This document shows, in pieces, positions 13,523 to 14,609 of a stretch of DNA of 14,609 nt. How positions within the stretch are numbered: the first letter of the stretch is position 1; every line of letters starts with the position of its first letter. Under the pieces are notes generated by a model that was not told where the DNA came from, ran no database searches, and saw only the letters and a list, made by a program, of their open reading frames with translations. Position numbers and translations under genes: made by a program. Source of the DNA: CAYSLU01 sp964431965. Lineage in GTDB: Bacteria; Verrucomicrobiota; Kiritimatiellia; CAIKKV01; CAYSLU01. Location: contig CAYSLU010000113.1 of NCBI GenBank assembly GCA_964431965.1, forward strand, positions 1 to 14,609, in the 5' to 3' direction.

Positions 13523-14609
13523 GGGATGGGGGGGGTACCCCCGCGTTCGAGTTCCTGTATCCGGCGTCGCAACTCCGCATTCTCGTTCTTCAACTCGATC
13601 ATGTGCAGGGTGATCTCCTCGACTTTGCGCAGCAGGACGGCCTGCATCTGGCCGACGGCGATGCCGCCGGCGGCGACCTCGCGCTCGGACGGCACATCGG
13701 GGAGGTGACCGTTGTCGTTCACGTAGCGGTGGACGAGATCAAGGGGCATGGGGCGGTAGCCGGGAGCGAACACGTAATCCGGCCAGCCGTCTACGGTCAC
13801 GATCACCTCGCGCGCCTTGATCGTCCCGTTCACCGCGAGAGCGTTCGTCGGGTTCGCCGTGCCGATCCCGACTCGTCCCTGTGCCGTGATCACCAACTGG
13901 GACGTGCCAACAGTCAGGCCGCCTGCCGGCAGGATCAGGGGCCCGGTCATGGTGTCGCCCACTTTGCGAACGTAGGTGGCGGCCGCCACGTTGGTGGGGA
14001 GGTACGCATTGCTCACGGCGGTCCAGCGCGGGTCGGTCTCGGAGTACGTCTTGAGGTAGCCATTGGTGGAGTGGTTGCCCCAGCCGAAGGCGGTGTCGCC
14101 GCGTGCGGCCTGGGCCTGTACGACGTTGCTGACGGCGGTCCAGCGGGGGTCGGTCTCGGAGTAAGTCCTGAGGTAGTCATTGGTCGAGTGGTTGCCCCAA
14201 CCGAAGGCGGTGTCGCCGCGCGCGGCCTGGGCCTGGACGGCGTTGCTGACAGCGGCCCAGCGCGGGTCGCCCTCGGCGTAGACGGGCGTGCCGGTGGCGA
14301 AGAGGGAGTCGGCCTGCGAGCGGGTGTAGTAGCTGTTGCTGGCGGCAGTCCAGCGCGGGTCGGTCTCGGAGTAAGTCTTGAGGTAGTCGTTGGTCGAGTG
14401 GTTGCCCCAACCGAAGGCGGTGTCGCCGCGCGCGGCCTGGGCCTGGACGGCGTTGCTGACAGCGGCCCAGCGCGGGTCGCCCTCGGCGTAGACGGGCGTG
14501 CCGGTGGCGAAGAGGGAGTCGGCCTGCGAGCGGGTGTAGTAGCTGTTGCTGGCAGCGGTCCAGCGGGGGTCGGTCTCGGAGTAGGACGTGAGGTAGCTGT
14601 TGGTGGCGT
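13519..14609 (-). CDS. Tail-fibre-like repeat protein, C-terminal part (5' end outside window)
   Basis: The frame is open from the right edge to TGA at 13519-13521, giving at least 362 residues. The N-terminal 197 residues are repeats built from ETDPRW, AVSNAVQAQAARGDTAFGWGNHSTNDYL and YYTRSQADSLFATGTPVYAE. The section after 14016 has AYLPTN, then VRKVGDTMTGPL (a phage tail-fibre-type motif), then VGIGTANPTNALAVNGTIKA. The C-terminus has the segment GWPDYVFAPGYRPMPL...NGHLPDVPSEREV, common at the end of bacterial fibre proteins, and a final coiled coil (VEEITLHMIELKNENAELRR). This layout suggests a trimeric fibre or adhesin on the cell surface, or a phage-derived fibre. A GTG at 14016 can be mistaken for the start. 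The stop overlaps the GTG of the 813-residue gene. Confidence 0.85.
   Translation of the reverse strand, partial: ATNSYLTSYSETDPRWTAASNSYYTRSQADSLFATGTPVYAEGDPRWAAVSNAVQAQAARGDTAFGWGNHSTNDYLKTYSETDPRWTAASNSYYTRSQADSLFATGTPVYAEGDPRWAAVSNAVQAQAARGDTAFGWGNHSTNDYLRTYSETDPRWTAVSNVVQAQAARGDTAFGWGNHSTNGYLKTYSETDPRWTAVSNAYLPTNVAAATYVRKVGDTMTGPLILPAGGLTVGTSQLVITAQGRVGIGTANPTNALAVNGTIKAREVIVTVDGWPDYVFAPGYRPMPLDLVHRYVNDNGHLPDVPSEREVAAGGIAVGQMQAVLLRKVEEITLHMIELKNENAELRRRIQELERGGTPPIP
14044..14580 (-). repeat. Tandem coding repeats: two 210-bp copies plus a 117-bp partial copy
   Basis: Copy A (14371-14580) and copy B (14161-14370) differ at only 5 of 210 bases (14168/14378, 14179/14389, 14344/14554, 14347/14557, 14356/14566). 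Of these, one changes Lys to Arg. A shorter unit (14044-14160, 39 codons) lacks the 31-residue YYTRSQADSLF...DPRW block. All units are multiples of three, so the reading frame is kept. The next copy begins at the right edge (14581-14609) with a diverged SYLTSY segment, so the array continues outside. Near-identity indicates recent duplication or gene conversion. Confidence 0.95.

Noticed and set aside
13519..14016. Stand-alone 165-residue protein starting at GTG 14016
   Set aside because: The frame continues upstream without a stop to the window edge with the same repeat type, so this GTG is an internal Val codon.
14044..14580. CRISPR-like or non-coding repeat array
   Set aside because: Repeat units are 210 and 117 bp, keep the reading frame and have no spacers; they are coding repeats.

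Overview
This 14.6 kb window is GC-rich and probably comes from a polysaccharide-degrading bacterium. Nearly everything lies on the minus strand, and the gene mix is typical of the Planctomycetes-Verrucomicrobia-Lentisphaerae-Kiritimatiellota group: a GH4 glycosidase, Gfo/Idh/MocA dehydrogenase, TIM-barrel isomerase, Asp-box sialidase-like protein, secreted alpha/alpha-toroid lyase-like protein and repeat-rich surface proteins. The taxonomic placement is inference from gene content and style; no marker gene settles it.

Layout, in the direction of transcription (right to left). (1) From the right edge to 13519: the C-terminal part of a large surface or tail-fibre-like protein with a 70-residue tandem repeat. 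Its stop overlaps the GTG start of an 813-residue secreted multidomain protein (11081-13522). (2) A short gap (10989-11080) holds a good sigma70-like promoter whose -10 box sits inside an inverted repeat. (3) A catabolic run follows with gaps of 29-44 bases or 4-base overlaps: Gfo/Idh/MocA oxidoreductase, sugar isomerase/epimerase, GH4 glycosidase, sialidase-like protein, nitroreductase, CutA, secreted lyase-like protein, and a single-HKD PLD-like protein. (4) After a 137-base gap with a weaker promoter candidate come an SLC45/SUT-like MFS transporter, a GIY-YIG domain protein and a PEGA-like lipoprotein. (5) At the left end are tRNA-Val(UAC) with an encoded CCA, its promoter, a hairpin element fused to the tRNA 3' end, and the first 31 codons of an aminoglycoside 3-N-acetyltransferase-like gene running off the window.

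Working model (inference): the secreted toroid protein shortens an acidic or uronate-containing polysaccharide outside the cytoplasm, and the MFS protein imports small products. The cytoplasmic GH4 enzyme (NAD- and metal-dependent) and the sialidase-fold protein release monosaccharides, which the Gfo/Idh and isomerase pair oxidises or rearranges. The substrate cannot be named from sequence alone. There is no SusC/SusD, TonB receptor, sulfatase or transcription regulator in the window. Nitroreductase, CutA and PLD-like genes inside the run are not classical sugar genes, and their translational coupling to it is the least expected part. All genes appear intact; no frameshift, insertion sequence, CRISPR array or integrase was seen.
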